Origin: an uncultured Bacteroidales bacterium
GTDB taxonomy: Bacteria; Bacteroidota; Bacteroidia; Bacteroidales; P3
DNA: 64,000 bases
Direction of reading: 5' to 3'
Assembly (NCBI GenBank): GCA_944320465.1
Contig: CALUHO010000004.1
Coordinates: 62,001-126,000, forward strand
Of this stretch, positions 38,000-47,335 are shown piece after piece. The notes beneath the pieces are model-generated. The model saw only the letters and a list, made by a program, of their open reading frames with translations, made no database searches and was not told where the DNA came from. Position 1 is the stretch's first letter. Each line of letters starts with the position of its first letter. Position numbers and translations under genes: made by a program.

Positions 38000-40900
38000 A
38001 TGAGAATAAAGATTTTAGTAATGAAGGTATATGTTTTTTTGCTGACGATTTTGTCGGCTTTCGTTTTTTGTATGCCCTCTTTGGGTCAAGAAACTTCTGT
38101 TCCGGTGGATTCCGTGCATTTCCCTGATTCTAAATTTTGGGATTATGTGCGGCGCTATGTGGATAGAAATAAGGATATGGTTCTGGATGAGGATGAAATC
38201 GCGGATATTACAGAGCTTGATTTTGAAGGGTTTGGTTTTAGGAGTTTAAAAGGGATAGAGTACTTTGCATCGTTACAGACACTTATTTGCTCTGATAACT
38301 TTCTTGAGAAGTTGGATTTGAGTAAAAATGAAAAAATTTTCACGGTAATTTGTGAAGATAATCTTTTGGTTGAATTGGATGTCTCAGGTTGTGTCTGTTT
38401 AGGGAATTTGCTTTGTGATAATAATTTTTTGACAATTTTAGATGTGAGCAAGAATTTAGATTTGCTGACATTGTATTGTGGAAATAATGAAATTGATAGC
38501 CTTGATGTTAGTGGTTTAGTTGCTTTACAAAAATTGAACTGTGAGGGAAATTTTTTGCAAACATTGGATGTTTCAAAGAATCTAAAATTGAAATCTTTGA
38601 ATTGTTCTAGAAACCAGATTGAAAATCTATTGATAGCTCCTGGTTTGGAATCCTTGTCTTGTTTTGATAATATGTTGGTTTCTTTGGATTTGTCATCGGC
38701 TCAGGATTTGGAGAGTCTTGAGTGCTATGGGAATTTATTGACAAGTTTGGACTTTAGCCATAATCGTGATTTACGTTTTTTTGATGTTGAAGACTTTGAA
38801 AATACTGTTGTTTTCCGGCTTGATTCTGTTGATGATTTGCGATATGATTTATCATTGGAACTGAAGGATTTTGATGTTGCAAGGGCTTGCAATTGGCGCG
38901 GAGGTACTGTTGAAGGTGATATCCTTACAGCCACGTTACCTGTTATAACATATGACTATGTTACGAACTATAAAGGTAAGGAAGAAAAATTTGATACATT
39001 ATCGTTTACACTTGTAATCATGGGCAAAGAAGAGATTCCTCTGATTTCTGATTATTTCCCAGATGAAAATCTTCGTAAGATTTTAAGCGAGCATTCAGAT
39101 ATTGATGGAAATGGCTATTTGAGCTGGAGGGAACGTCACAGAGGATGTCATAAGTATCTTCGGCAAAATAGGCGTTTTGAGGTTTCGGAGGTTGATAATC
39201 TTAAAGGCCTCGAATTTTTCCCGACATTGAAAGTGCTGAGTTATGGCGGCGGTTTGGCTTGTTTGAAGGTTAGTAATCTGGATTGTCTCGAAGAGTTGTC
39301 TTGTGCGAATAATTCACTCGCTCATTTAGACGTTAGCGGACTGCCGAGTCTCAGAGTGTTAGTTTGTGATTATAATCAGTTAGCCAATTTGGATGTGTCT
39401 GCCAATGAGGATTTAAGAATATTGAGTTGTTCTCATAATAGCCTTGTTGATGTGGTTACAAATAATAAATATTTGTATTATTTTGATTGCAGCTATAATA
39501 AAATAAGGGAAATAGATGTTTCTAAAAATATTTCTTTGCGTGAATTTGATTGTTCTGATAATAAAATTGAGTACTTGGATGTGGGAGATTGTGCAGATAT
39601 CGAAATTTTAGATTGCGAAAATAATCATTTGTGTTCTTTGGATTTGTATGGTCGGTCTGTTTCTGTGCGGAGTTCGGGAAATACCTATTATATTAAGCCT
39701 GATAGCCTAGGACGATTTGATTTGTATTATTTACCACAGGGATTCGATAGTCGTAGGGCAAGGCATTGGAAAGGTGCTGTTTGTAATGGAGATACCTTGT
39801 ATATCGAGAATCCTGTCGTGACATATGATTATGATATTCGGGCTGAGTACGGTGGGGAATCAGATGTCATGGGAGTCACGTTGGTTTGTTCGGGTTTTGA
39901 TTATTGTACTATTGATTCGTCTTTGATTCCTGATAGCGCTTTCCGGCAATATGTTTTGGCAGAGGTCGATTTGGATAGGGACAAGATTCTTTCGCCATTG
40001 GAATTGGGCTCTCAACGGGAAATAAATGTTTATGATAGAGGGATTCATTCGTTGAAAGGAATTGAATTGTTTTCGAATTTGAAGAAATTGGAATGTGGGA
40101 AGAACTATCTGGAGAATCTGGATTTGTCCGCATTGGTTCACTTGGAAGAACTTGCTTGTGCAGGAAATGCTTGTTTGAAGAGAATAAACATTTCTAGCTG
40201 TAAATCATTAAAATATTTAGATTGCTCCAATTCCTCTTTAGAAGATTTGGATGTTAGGTATAATGATTCTTTGAGAGGTTTGTATTGCAATAATACGTGT
40301 TTGATGGCATTGGATTTATCTAAGAATAAACAACTTGAAAATTTTGAGGGCTCTGGATGCAGAAGTTTGCTGATGCCGGATTCTACTTATGATTTTGGGG
40401 AAATTGAGCGATTTGATATGTTCAGAGTGGAGAATTGGGAAGGCGTTGAGATAGAAGACAATATTATTCGTGTTCCGGATTTTTCATACTTTACTCAGTA
40501 TAGATATAAAACGTATTCTCCTAATGGTGATGTGTTGCCGGTGGAGTTATACTTTGAAATAGGGGATGATTTGCTTATTGATGAAGTTCATTTTCCAGAC
40601 TCACTTTTCCGGATGTATGTTTTGGCATGGATTGATGCGGACAGTGATAAGTACTTAAGTCGTAAGGAGGCTTTTTTGCTTTCCGGGCGAAATGTTCTCG
40701 ATTTTGATAGTTTGCCGGTTAAATCATTTCAAGGAGTGGAATATTTGTCAGGTTTGTCTGAATTGCATTGCCAAGGAGCGGATTTGGTTTCTTTGAATCT
40801 GTCTCATAATTGGCGTATGGAAAGTTTGTTTTGCTCTGGAAATAAAATCGAGGACTTGTATTTGCCAAAAACGAGATATCTTAAGACGATAGATTGTTCT

Positions 40901-41629
40901 TATAATCAGCTTGAATCTTTATTTGTGGAAAAATGTTCGTCTTTAAAATATTTGGATTGTAGTCATAATAAGATAAGGATGTTGAATCCTTGGAAGCGAA
41001 TGGATGAAAATTTCAGTTTGGAATATTTGGATTGTAGTCATAATCGGATTGACGAGTTGGGATTTCAAAATCCCAATTTGGATTTTTTGGATGCCGATTC
41101 GAATTGCTTGACTCAGTTGAGTTTGCATGTATGTCCATTGGGGGGATATGGGAAAGTTCCAGATACTTCTACATGTGTTGGGAATGTATATTATGTTGCT
41201 ACTGATGGCGGAAGATTCGATTTGGATAATTTGCCAGCTGCTTTTGACTTTGATAGAGCGAGCAATTGGCAAGGCGGTTTTTTGGAGGAAAATATTTTGG
41301 TGTTTTTGGATTCAGTGGTGACTTACGATTTTGACACTCATTATGAGGGGGAATCTGCTTTTGGATTGTCTAAGGTGACGTTCACTCTGGTTCGTAACGA
41401 AAGTTTGAGTGTGGCTGGCGAGCCGGAGAGGATTTCCTCGAAAAATTTTGCTCGTGTTTTTGTGTCGGATAGAACGTTGCACGTGGAAAACAACACGGCG
41501 GTGTACACCGTCTATACGGCAGCGGGCAAACAGGTGTACAAGGGCCGCGAGGCGGAAATCCCTTTACCCGTTTCGGGTCTTTATGTGGTAGTCCTTCCAG
41601 AAAAGACGTGGAAAGTGCTTGCCTTGTAA
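38000..41629 (+). CDS. T9SS-secreted protein with four EF-hand/LRR modules
   Basis: 1209 residues. MRIKILVMKVYVFLLTILSA signal peptide (Met10 is an alternative start). Four modules each open with DSxFxxYV, then an EF-hand-like Ca loop (DRNKDMVLDEDE at about 54, DIDGNGYLSWRE at about 367, DLDRDKILSPLE at about 656, DADSDKYLSRKE at about 878), then leucine-rich repeats of the type LxxLxCxxNxLxxLDVSxN, then a beta linker (DFDVARACNWRGG-like). The last 75 residues are a type A T9SS sorting domain (NTAVYTVYTAAGKQVYKG, SGLYVVVLPEKTWKVLAL). Body strongly AT-rich; the sorting domain is GC-rich like the rest of the window. Probable adhesin. Confidence 0.9.
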   Translation: MRIKILVMKVYVFLLTILSAFVFCMPSLGQETSVPVDSVHFPDSKFWDYVRRYVDRNKDMVLDEDEIADITELDFEGFGFRSLKGIEYFASLQTLICSDNFLEKLDLSKNEKIFTVICEDNLLVELDVSGCVCLGNLLCDNNFLTILDVSKNLDLLTLYCGNNEIDSLDVSGLVALQKLNCEGNFLQTLDVSKNLKLKSLNCSRNQIENLLIAPGLESLSCFDNMLVSLDLSSAQDLESLECYGNLLTSLDFSHNRDLRFFDVEDFENTVVFRLDSVDDLRYDLSLELKDFDVARACNWRGGTVEGDILTATLPVITYDYVTNYKGKEEKFDTLSFTLVIMGKEEIPLISDYFPDENLRKILSEHSDIDGNGYLSWRERHRGCHKYLRQNRRFEVSEVDNLKGLEFFPTLKVLSYGGGLACLKVSNLDCLEELSCANNSLAHLDVSGLPSLRVLVCDYNQLANLDVSANEDLRILSCSHNSLVDVVTNNKYLYYFDCSYNKIREIDVSKNISLREFDCSDNKIEYLDVGDCADIEILDCENNHLCSLDLYGRSVSVRSSGNTYYIKPDSLGRFDLYYLPQGFDSRRARHWKGAVCNGDTLYIENPVVTYDYDIRAEYGGESDVMGVTLVCSGFDYCTIDSSLIPDSAFRQYVLAEVDLDRDKILSPLELGSQREINVYDRGIHSLKGIELFSNLKKLECGKNYLENLDLSALVHLEELACAGNACLKRINISSCKSLKYLDCSNSSLEDLDVRYNDSLRGLYCNNTCLMALDLSKNKQLENFEGSGCRSLLMPDSTYDFGEIERFDMFRVENWEGVEIEDNIIRVPDFSYFTQYRYKTYSPNGDVLPVELYFEIGDDLLIDEVHFPDSLFRMYVLAWIDADSDKYLSRKEAFLLSGRNVLDFDSLPVKSFQGVEYLSGLSELHCQGADLVSLNLSHNWRMESLFCSGNKIEDLYLPKTRYLKTIDCSYNQLESLFVEKCSSLKYLDCSHNKIRMLNPWKRMDENFSLEYLDCSHNRIDELGFQNPNLDFLDADSNCLTQLSLHVCPLGGYGKVPDTSTCVGNVYYVATDGGRFDLDNLPAAFDFDRASNWQGGFLEENILVFLDSVVTYDFDTHYEGESAFGLSKVTFTLVRNESLSVAGEPERISSKNFARVFVSDRTLHVENNTAVYTVYTAAGKQVYKGREAEIPLPVSGLYVVVLPEKTWKVLAL

Positions 41630-41761
41630 GTAATGGAGAATGGCCAAAGAACTGGCTGTACATTGTACATGGGAGTCCTGTACAATTTTTGAGACTAAGG
41701 GAAAGATGCGGGCTTTGAATTCCTTGTTCAGGAGGGTATTCGTTGTGCCAACGGATAACAC

Positions 41762-41956
41762 TTGGGTGCAGTCGTTCCGTTACGGGTTTGTGGGCGGAAC
41801 TTTTTCAGAATGCCGGATGACGCCTATTGGAACTTGTCGGTTTTGAATTCCCGTCGTGCAAAATATATTGGATTGATTGATGATTACGGGTATGTGTATG
41901 TGGATAATGCCGATAAGCCATGTCAGTTTTGGGTTCGTTGTGTATTGACGTTTTGA
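41762..41956 (+). pseudogene. C-terminal fragment of a FISUMP-like surface protein
   Basis: The frame reads MPDDAYWNLSVLNSRRAKYI, then DDYGYVYVDNADKP and FWVRCVL, the ending typical of the Fibrobacter-succinogenes paralogous domain (YWSSSVYNS...GFSVRCV). Only the last 45 residues exist, with no start or signal peptide. The rest of 41630-41974 shows nothing. Confidence 0.5.
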
Positions 41957-41974
41957 TTTTAAATTCTTGTAAAT

Positions 41975-43230
41975 ATGGAAACAAAAAAGATTTTTTCAGT
42001 TTTCTTTGGAGCTGTTCGGTTGTTGAAAATTCGACATCGGAAGTATTCCCATTGCTTTGCGGTTTTGTCGGTAATGCTTTGCTGCTGGGGTTTGTTTTCG
42101 GAGAGCCTTTTTGCTCAAATTAATGGAAAATGCGGAGACAATGCTACTTGGGCTTATGATTCGATTAACAAGCTTTTTCGGATTGAGGGGACGGGGGCGT
42201 TGTGGGAGGATATGGCTGATTGGAATATGTCGGCACTTTATGAGGGGAGCCATATTCAAAAGAAGAGTGGAGGAAAAGTGGTTGTGGCCGGTGTTGACAT
42301 TGATAGGATTGAAGTGGGCAGGGGAATAAATTCGGTTGTTTGTGGGGAAAACCCGATTTGAGTGTGTACACTTTAGACCCGCCAAAGGTGGGTGAAGATG
42401 CTTTTGAGAATCTGAACTGTACTTTGCAGGTTCCATGCATGGGTGCGGCTATTTACAGGATTGCGGATGGATGGGATTATTTCGGGGACAATATTGTGGA
42501 GATTCCTCCGTACCGTTTAGTAGTGGAAAGCAATGATGATAAATACGGTAGCGTCCAAGTGACAACGCCCGCCACCTGTGAGTCGGATATCGTGACGGTT
42601 TCGGCGGTCCCCGCACCTCTATGCCATTTCGTCTGTTGGCGCGACCGTTCCGGGAACAAGCTTTCGGAGGCCAATCCCTACGTGTTCGCGCTTACTTCCG
42701 ATTTGAGCTTGATTGCCGAATTCCGGTCCGATGCCGATACCGTGGTTTGGTATACGGTGGACTACGACCCGATGCCGGAAGGTGGTCGTGTGCGTGTAGA
42801 GTGCGAAGGCGTGGAGGTGCAACCAGGCGGACATTTGGAGTCGGGCAGTGTGCTGAGCTTGCAGGCCGAGGCGGATGCCGGTTACCGGTTCGCGGCTTGG
42901 TGGGACGGGGAGAGTGCACCGAGCCGGGAGTACTATCTGGATGCGGATTTGGAAATATCGGCCACGTTCACGCCCTTGGTGTCGAACGAGGGGTTAGACA
43001 AGGGATTGTGCCGGATTTGGCCCAACCCTGCGGACGGACGTTTCTATGTGGAACTTGGCAGGGATGCCTGCTTGGAAATCCTGTCTGCCCAGGGCGTAGT
43101 GGTTCGTCCGGCCATGGAGCTAGATGCGGGCTGTCACGAGGTAGACATGAGCGGTCAGGCGGCAGGCTTGTATTTCCTCCGGTTGACGGCATCGCAGGAG
43201 AGCCGGGTTTTCAAACTGCTCTTGCGATAG
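41975..43230 (+). pseudogene. BspA-like T9SS substrate with internal deletion
   Basis: The first part (41975-42361) has a signal peptide (SVMLCCWGLFSESLFAQ) and a BspA-type opening (KCGDNATWAYDSINKLFRIE, GTGALWEDMADWN). It stops at 42361 after VVCGENPI. The second part, open from 42340 in another frame, resumes inside a BspA repeat end (VYTLDPPKVGEDAFENLNCT, LQVPCMGAAIY), then has Listeria-Bacteroides-like repeats (CHFVCWRDRSGNKLSEAN) and a type A T9SS domain (RIWPNPADGRFYVELG, AAGLYFLRL). The central leucine-rich repeats are missing, apparently lost in a deletion that also shifted the frame. Confidence 0.75.
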
Positions 43231-43379
43231 GGACATCTGCGGGGGAGCGCAGACCCGCCGGACTCTTGCGCAACAGGGGCTTGAGGGACGCGTTCAGGCG
43301 CAAGGGTCCGACCGGAAGTGCCGGGGAGACTTGGGATGCAAGGTGTCAAAGGTCCAGGGGCGGCATGGGGTATCGAGCA

Positions 43380-43477
43380 GGCGTATGGTCTTAGGAGCGG
43401 CTCCTGGGAATCAACCAAAGTTGCTTCCGCTCGGCCTCGGTGTAAAAGGCGTATGGTTTTAGGGATTTCTCCTGGGA
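43380..43477. repeat. two imperfect 30-bp direct repeats
   Basis: GGCGTATGGT(C/T)TTAGG at 43380 and 43448, 68 bp apart, both ending CTCCTGGGA; the first contains the dyad AGGAGCGGCTCCT. Nothing else is recognised in 43231-43734. Confidence 0.5.
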
Positions 43478-43734
43478 CCAGGGCTTCAGAAGCCATCCTA
43501 CCGCCATCCTGGGCTTGCCGTTTGGTGTTGTTTTGCTGACGGTAAGTCCGATCCGAAAGGCAAAGCATGTTTCACGGTTTGCGGAATTTCCGGAAATTCC
43601 ATGTAATGGACGCTCAATTCATAGAATTTGTTGGTTTTGTTTGAATTTGCACTTGTTTCCATGGCAGAGAGGGTGTGGTCGGAGAAGAATTTCGCGGCAA
43701 CGCAGGCTCTGGATGGTGGCCAAAGACTTATAGT

Positions 43735-45192
43735 ATGCTCTTTAATTCTGTTGCATTTGTTTTCTTGTTTTTCCCGGTGGTGTTCCTGCTTTATTCGGGC
43801 ATCGACCGTTTGCGGTTCAAAAGGAAAAACGAAGTCCTGAATTTTTTGTTGGTAGCCTTTTCGTTGGTGTTTTATTGCTGGAGTGGAATCAAGCCGCTTT
43901 GGGGCTTGCTTGTGCTGATTGCTTGGAATTACGGGATGGGTCTTCTCTCGGTCTTGTTTTCCCCGAGGCAGGATGAACCGCGGGCATTCAAAGCCAAGAA
44001 GCTGGTTTTGATGACCGGCATTGTCGGGAACGTGGCGTTCTTCTTCTATTTCAAGCTGTTCAGTGCTTGCATTTCGTTGTTCAACGAACTTTTCCATACC
44101 GGTTTTTCCATCGATAAGATTGTTATCCCCATCGGTTTTTCGTTCATCCTTTTCCAGAGCATATCCTATTTGCTCGATATTTGGAACGGGAAGGTGAAAC
44201 CCAACAGGAACCTTCTTGATTTTGCCTTGTATGTGGTGTTTTTCCCGAAACTGATGCAGGGACCCATCGTGAAATATCAGGATATGCAACCCTATCTCAA
44301 GAACCGCCATGCCGGTTTCCCGGATGTCGTGGCAGGGCTGGAACGTTTCATTGTCGGCTTGGCCAAGAAAGTCTTGCTGGCCGACACCTTGGGCGTGACG
44401 GTTTCTTCCATCTTTTCCCAGACATATGAAGGCATGGATCCGGCAACGGCTTGGCTGGGCAGCATCTTGTTCACGCTCCAGATTTATTTGGATTTTTCAG
44501 GTTATTCGGATATGGCCCTCGGTATTGCCCGTTGTTTTGGTTTCCGCTTCGCGGAGAATTTCGATTTCCCCTATTCCTCCACTTCGGTTTCGGAGTTTTG
44601 GCGGCGTTGGCATATCTCGCTCGGGGCTTGGTTCCGGGAATACTTGTATATTCCCTTGGGTGGAAACCGGAAGGGGAACGTCTATTTCAACCTTTTTGTC
44701 GTTTTCCTGGTCACGGGCTTGTGGCATGGTTCCACCTTGCCCTATATCCTCTGGGGAATTTGCCACGGTTTGTGTGTGATGATGGAGAAATTCTTGATGA
44801 AAAGAGGCTTGTATGAGAAAATACCGGTGTTCATCCGTTGGTTTTACGTAATGTTCGTGGTCAACCTCGGCTGGGTGGTTTTCCAAACTTCCACATGGGA
44901 TATGTTCAAGGAATATGTGAAACGGATGCTGGGTGTCGGCTTCGATGCTTCCACGCTGAGCTTTTCGTTCCCCTATTTCCTTACACCCCGTGTGCTTGCC
45001 TTGGCAGGGCTTAGCATCCTGTTGATGGTCGTGCTGCGGGATGAACGCGTTCAGGGACGTTTGAGGGCATGGAACGAACGTTCCGCCGGTTTCGTCCTGT
45101 GCAAGTATGTTGTTTTGCTTGCCTTGTTCGCGGTTTCGGTCTTCGGCATCGTGTCGAATTCTTATGCTCCTTTTTTGTATTTCCAGTTTTAA
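43735..45192 (+). CDS. MBOAT family O-acyltransferase (AlgI-like)
   Basis: 485 residues from MLFNSVAFVFLFFPVVFLLY (43735); the open frame extends 20 codons upstream without homology. A polytopic membrane protein with about ten hydrophobic segments. MBOAT signatures: FPKLMQGPIVKY, FRRWHISLGAWFREYLYIPL-type (FWRRWHISLGAWFREYLYIP), and WHGSTLPYILWGICHG with the catalytic His. AlgI-type proteins pass acetyl groups across the inner membrane to a periplasmic acetyltransferase (family knowledge); the next gene is exactly such a partner. First gene of the exopolysaccharide locus. Confidence 0.95.
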   Translation: MLFNSVAFVFLFFPVVFLLYSGIDRLRFKRKNEVLNFLLVAFSLVFYCWSGIKPLWGLLVLIAWNYGMGLLSVLFSPRQDEPRAFKAKKLVLMTGIVGNVAFFFYFKLFSACISLFNELFHTGFSIDKIVIPIGFSFILFQSISYLLDIWNGKVKPNRNLLDFALYVVFFPKLMQGPIVKYQDMQPYLKNRHAGFPDVVAGLERFIVGLAKKVLLADTLGVTVSSIFSQTYEGMDPATAWLGSILFTLQIYLDFSGYSDMALGIARCFGFRFAENFDFPYSSTSVSEFWRRWHISLGAWFREYLYIPLGGNRKGNVYFNLFVVFLVTGLWHGSTLPYILWGICHGLCVMMEKFLMKRGLYEKIPVFIRWFYVMFVVNLGWVVFQTSTWDMFKEYVKRMLGVGFDASTLSFSFPYFLTPRVLALAGLSILLMVVLRDERVQGRLRAWNERSAGFVLCKYVVLLALFAVSVFGIVSNSYAPFLYFQF

Positions 45193-45203
45193 GTAGTTTG
45201 AAG

Positions 45204-46550
45204 ATGAAGAAGATACAAATAGCCTTCGTGTTGGTTGCGGCTTTGATGGTATGCCTTGTTTTGGCAGGAACCAATACGAAACCGGATGCCGTTTCCTATA
45301 TCGATAACCGGAAATTGGCGGAATGGAACGGGAATGTGGATGCTTGGTTCAAAGACCGCGTGGGCTTCCGGGATGAAATGATTAATGCTTATACGGTTCT
45401 GAACGACAGGCTTTTCAATGAAATGGTCCATCCTACTTACCAGTATGGCGAAGACGGGTATGTTTTTTTCAAGATGAGCGAAGAACGGTACGATACGGTG
45501 TTTCTGGATTTGTTTTGCCGGTATCTTCGTGAGGTTCAGGACTATTGCGCGGAAAGGGGATGCCGTTTCCTGTATTGCCTGAACCCTTCCAAGACCACGG
45601 TGTACCAGGAGTTTTTGCCCGATGGCTATGAATACAAGGAACGTTTCCATTCCTTGATGGTGGAAAGGCTGGAACGCTACGGTGTGCATTACGTGGACAA
45701 TGTGGTTTATTTGCAAGAAAGAGCGAAAGAAGGGCAGATTTTTAATCGTCAATACGATGCGGGGCATTGGAACGACCTCGGGGCTTTTTACGGTACGAAC
45801 CATATGTTGGCCGAGGTGGCCAAGACGGAGCAAGGTGTCCGTTTGTTCGGCAAGGATGATTTTGAAATCGACTCCATCCTTGAGGAAAGCCTGCCTGTGT
45901 CCAAGTTTGAAATCAACGAAAGAGTGCCGGATTTTCGGTTGAAGGACACGAGTTTCAAAGCGATTACGAACGATTATCAAAGGGTTCGTTTGGCCCCGTC
46001 TACCTGGTTTTTTTCCGTGTGGCAGACCTCCCGTGACAGTCTTCCGGATGTCCTGTTTTTCCATGGCAGCTATTACAATTCCCGGTACAAGTTTTACCAG
46101 AACCGCTTCCATCAGGTGGCAGGGGTTCATAATTACCAGAATTTCTTGAATTTCGATTATTGGTTCAATCTTTTCCATCCGGATTATGTTCTTTTGGAAA
46201 CGGCGGAATACGCCACCAATTCAGGATTTTTCAATATGGATGTGTTGAGAAAGAAGAGGTTGAACCATCCTTATCGCTGCGTGCGGGATTCCGCCCATGA
46301 GGAATGTCCCTTGGATTCGTTGCCGGATTTCAGGCTTGAACCCCAGTCTTCCTTGGTGGAATTGAGTTTCACGGTTCCGGACAGCACGGCCTTCGGCTAT
46401 TTGTTGTGCGCGGGGCGTGAATACGACCTGGCGATACGGGATAGGCGGGCATCCGTGGTGCTACCGGGGAAGGAATTCGATCCGGTGGACAGTAAAGTGG
46501 CTTTGTTCCCGGAGCTGGAAAAGCGTCAAGGGGCTGGGTGTCTTCCGTAG
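45204..46550 (+). CDS. AlgJ/AlgX-like O-acetyltransferase (SGNH fold)
   Basis: 448 residues from MKKIQIAFVLVAALMVCLVL (45204), a membrane anchor or signal peptide; 11 bp after the MBOAT gene. The typical opening is present (LAEWNGNVDAWFKDRVGFRD, then YQYGEDGYVFF), as are a catalytic-type DxxH (NRQYDAGHWNDLGAFYGTNH) and a GDS-like Ser motif (DVLFFHGSYYNSRYKF). It transfers acetyl groups delivered by the MBOAT protein onto a polysaccharide in the periplasm (family inference). The FHGS motif replaces the canonical GDSF, as in several AlgJ-like relatives. Confidence 0.85.
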   Translation: MKKIQIAFVLVAALMVCLVLAGTNTKPDAVSYIDNRKLAEWNGNVDAWFKDRVGFRDEMINAYTVLNDRLFNEMVHPTYQYGEDGYVFFKMSEERYDTVFLDLFCRYLREVQDYCAERGCRFLYCLNPSKTTVYQEFLPDGYEYKERFHSLMVERLERYGVHYVDNVVYLQERAKEGQIFNRQYDAGHWNDLGAFYGTNHMLAEVAKTEQGVRLFGKDDFEIDSILEESLPVSKFEINERVPDFRLKDTSFKAITNDYQRVRLAPSTWFFSVWQTSRDSLPDVLFFHGSYYNSRYKFYQNRFHQVAGVHNYQNFLNFDYWFNLFHPDYVLLETAEYATNSGFFNMDVLRKKRLNHPYRCVRDSAHEECPLDSLPDFRLEPQSSLVELSFTVPDSTAFGYLLCAGREYDLAIRDRRASVVLPGKEFDPVDSKVALFPELEKRQGAGCLP

Positions 46551-46619
46551 GGTTGCCGTTGCTGTATGAACCGTAAAGGTAAAGAGCCTTTACGGGCAGC
46601 TGTTCTCGACTATTGCCTT

Positions 46620-46850
46620 CTATCGTTGTGCCAGTTCTATAGCTTGCTTTTTATCCATGCCCTTGTCCAAGCCGCTTTTCTCCGCAAGTCTTGACAAGTT
46701 ATGAATCTTCAAAGGAAGTTCTTCCAGTATACTGCTCCATTTTCAGTATCTTCTCTATGGTCTGGTGATACATAAAAGCGACATAGAGGTAACGCTTGGT
46801 TTCGGACATGGCTTTTGCCGTATCAAATCGTTCCTGGAGCTTTGATGTCG
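46620..46850 (-). pseudogene. HEPN-domain protein remnant
   Basis: On the minus strand, TAKAMSETKRYLYVAFMYHQ and TIEKILKME are followed, after a frame change near 46725, by ELPLKIHNLSRLAEKSGLDK and AIELAQR, then a stop (46620). This is the HEPN pattern (YxxxxFxxxQxxEKxLK ... PKIHNLxxLAExxGL). The N-terminus is cut off at an insertion-element end (46856). HEPN proteins are often paired with nucleotidyltransferases in toxin-antitoxin modules; no partner remains here. Confidence 0.65.
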
Positions 46851-46855
46851 TGCTA

Positions 46856-47115
46856 AGAAGCTGTTTGAAATTTCTTACAATCCTGAGAAGGCTGAATTTT
46901 CAGGGACCGGGTTCAGGATTTTGTTAGCCCATCGGGGGCTATTCCGAGTCTTGGTTGAGCGATGCTCGATAGCAACGAAGCAGATTGCTCATTATGACAC
47001 ACCGCCGTTTGCCTTTTTCTCGTCCGATAGCTGGGCTATCCTCCTTTGAAAAACGCCGCGCCATCCCGCGAAATCCCCTCCCGATGGCCTAAGCAAATAA
47101 ATTTAAACAGCTTCT
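46856..47115. mobile_element. 260-bp MITE-like element
   Basis: Inverted ends AGAAGCTGTTTGAAATTT (46856) and the complement of AGAAGCTGTTTAAATT (right end 47115), the kind of terminus seen on several Bacteroidota insertion sequences. There is no transposase. It contains a half copy of the family B repeat and cuts off the HEPN remnant. Confidence 0.6.
46965..47006. repeat. family B repeat, half copy in reverse
   Basis: CGATAGCAACGAAGCAGATT ... ATGACACACCGCC is the reverse complement of 8371-8412 with almost no change. Confidence 0.75.
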
Positions 47116-47136
47116 AAGTACAAATGTGAGAAATTC

Positions 47137-47166
47137 TTTGGAGAAAGGATTTCTTGCTTACCTTTG
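47137..47166 (+). promoter_or_regulatory. promoter of the flippase gene
   Basis: TTTG (47137-47140), 18 bp, TACCTTTG (47159-47166). It begins 21 bp after the MITE-like element and leaves a leader of about 165 nt before the ATG at 47336. Confidence 0.65.
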
Positions 47167-47335
47167 TAATTTGGAGAAGCCGTTGGGCGTTTTGCAGCAG
47201 ACTTGGCTAGAATGTTTGTGGGGTTGGAGTGGTGGTTTAGGCACGCCTTGTGCAAGATACCCGCTCCGGACATGCCTTCCTTGTTTCCGAAAACTGGGAT
47301 TGTGGTGCGGCTTTTTTCATGCAAAGGAAACATAT

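Noticed and set aside
43380..43477. Riboswitch or attenuator before the MBOAT gene
   Set aside because: Two 30-bp direct repeats with a short dyad, but no known riboswitch pattern and no T-run; they lie more than 250 bp from the ATG.
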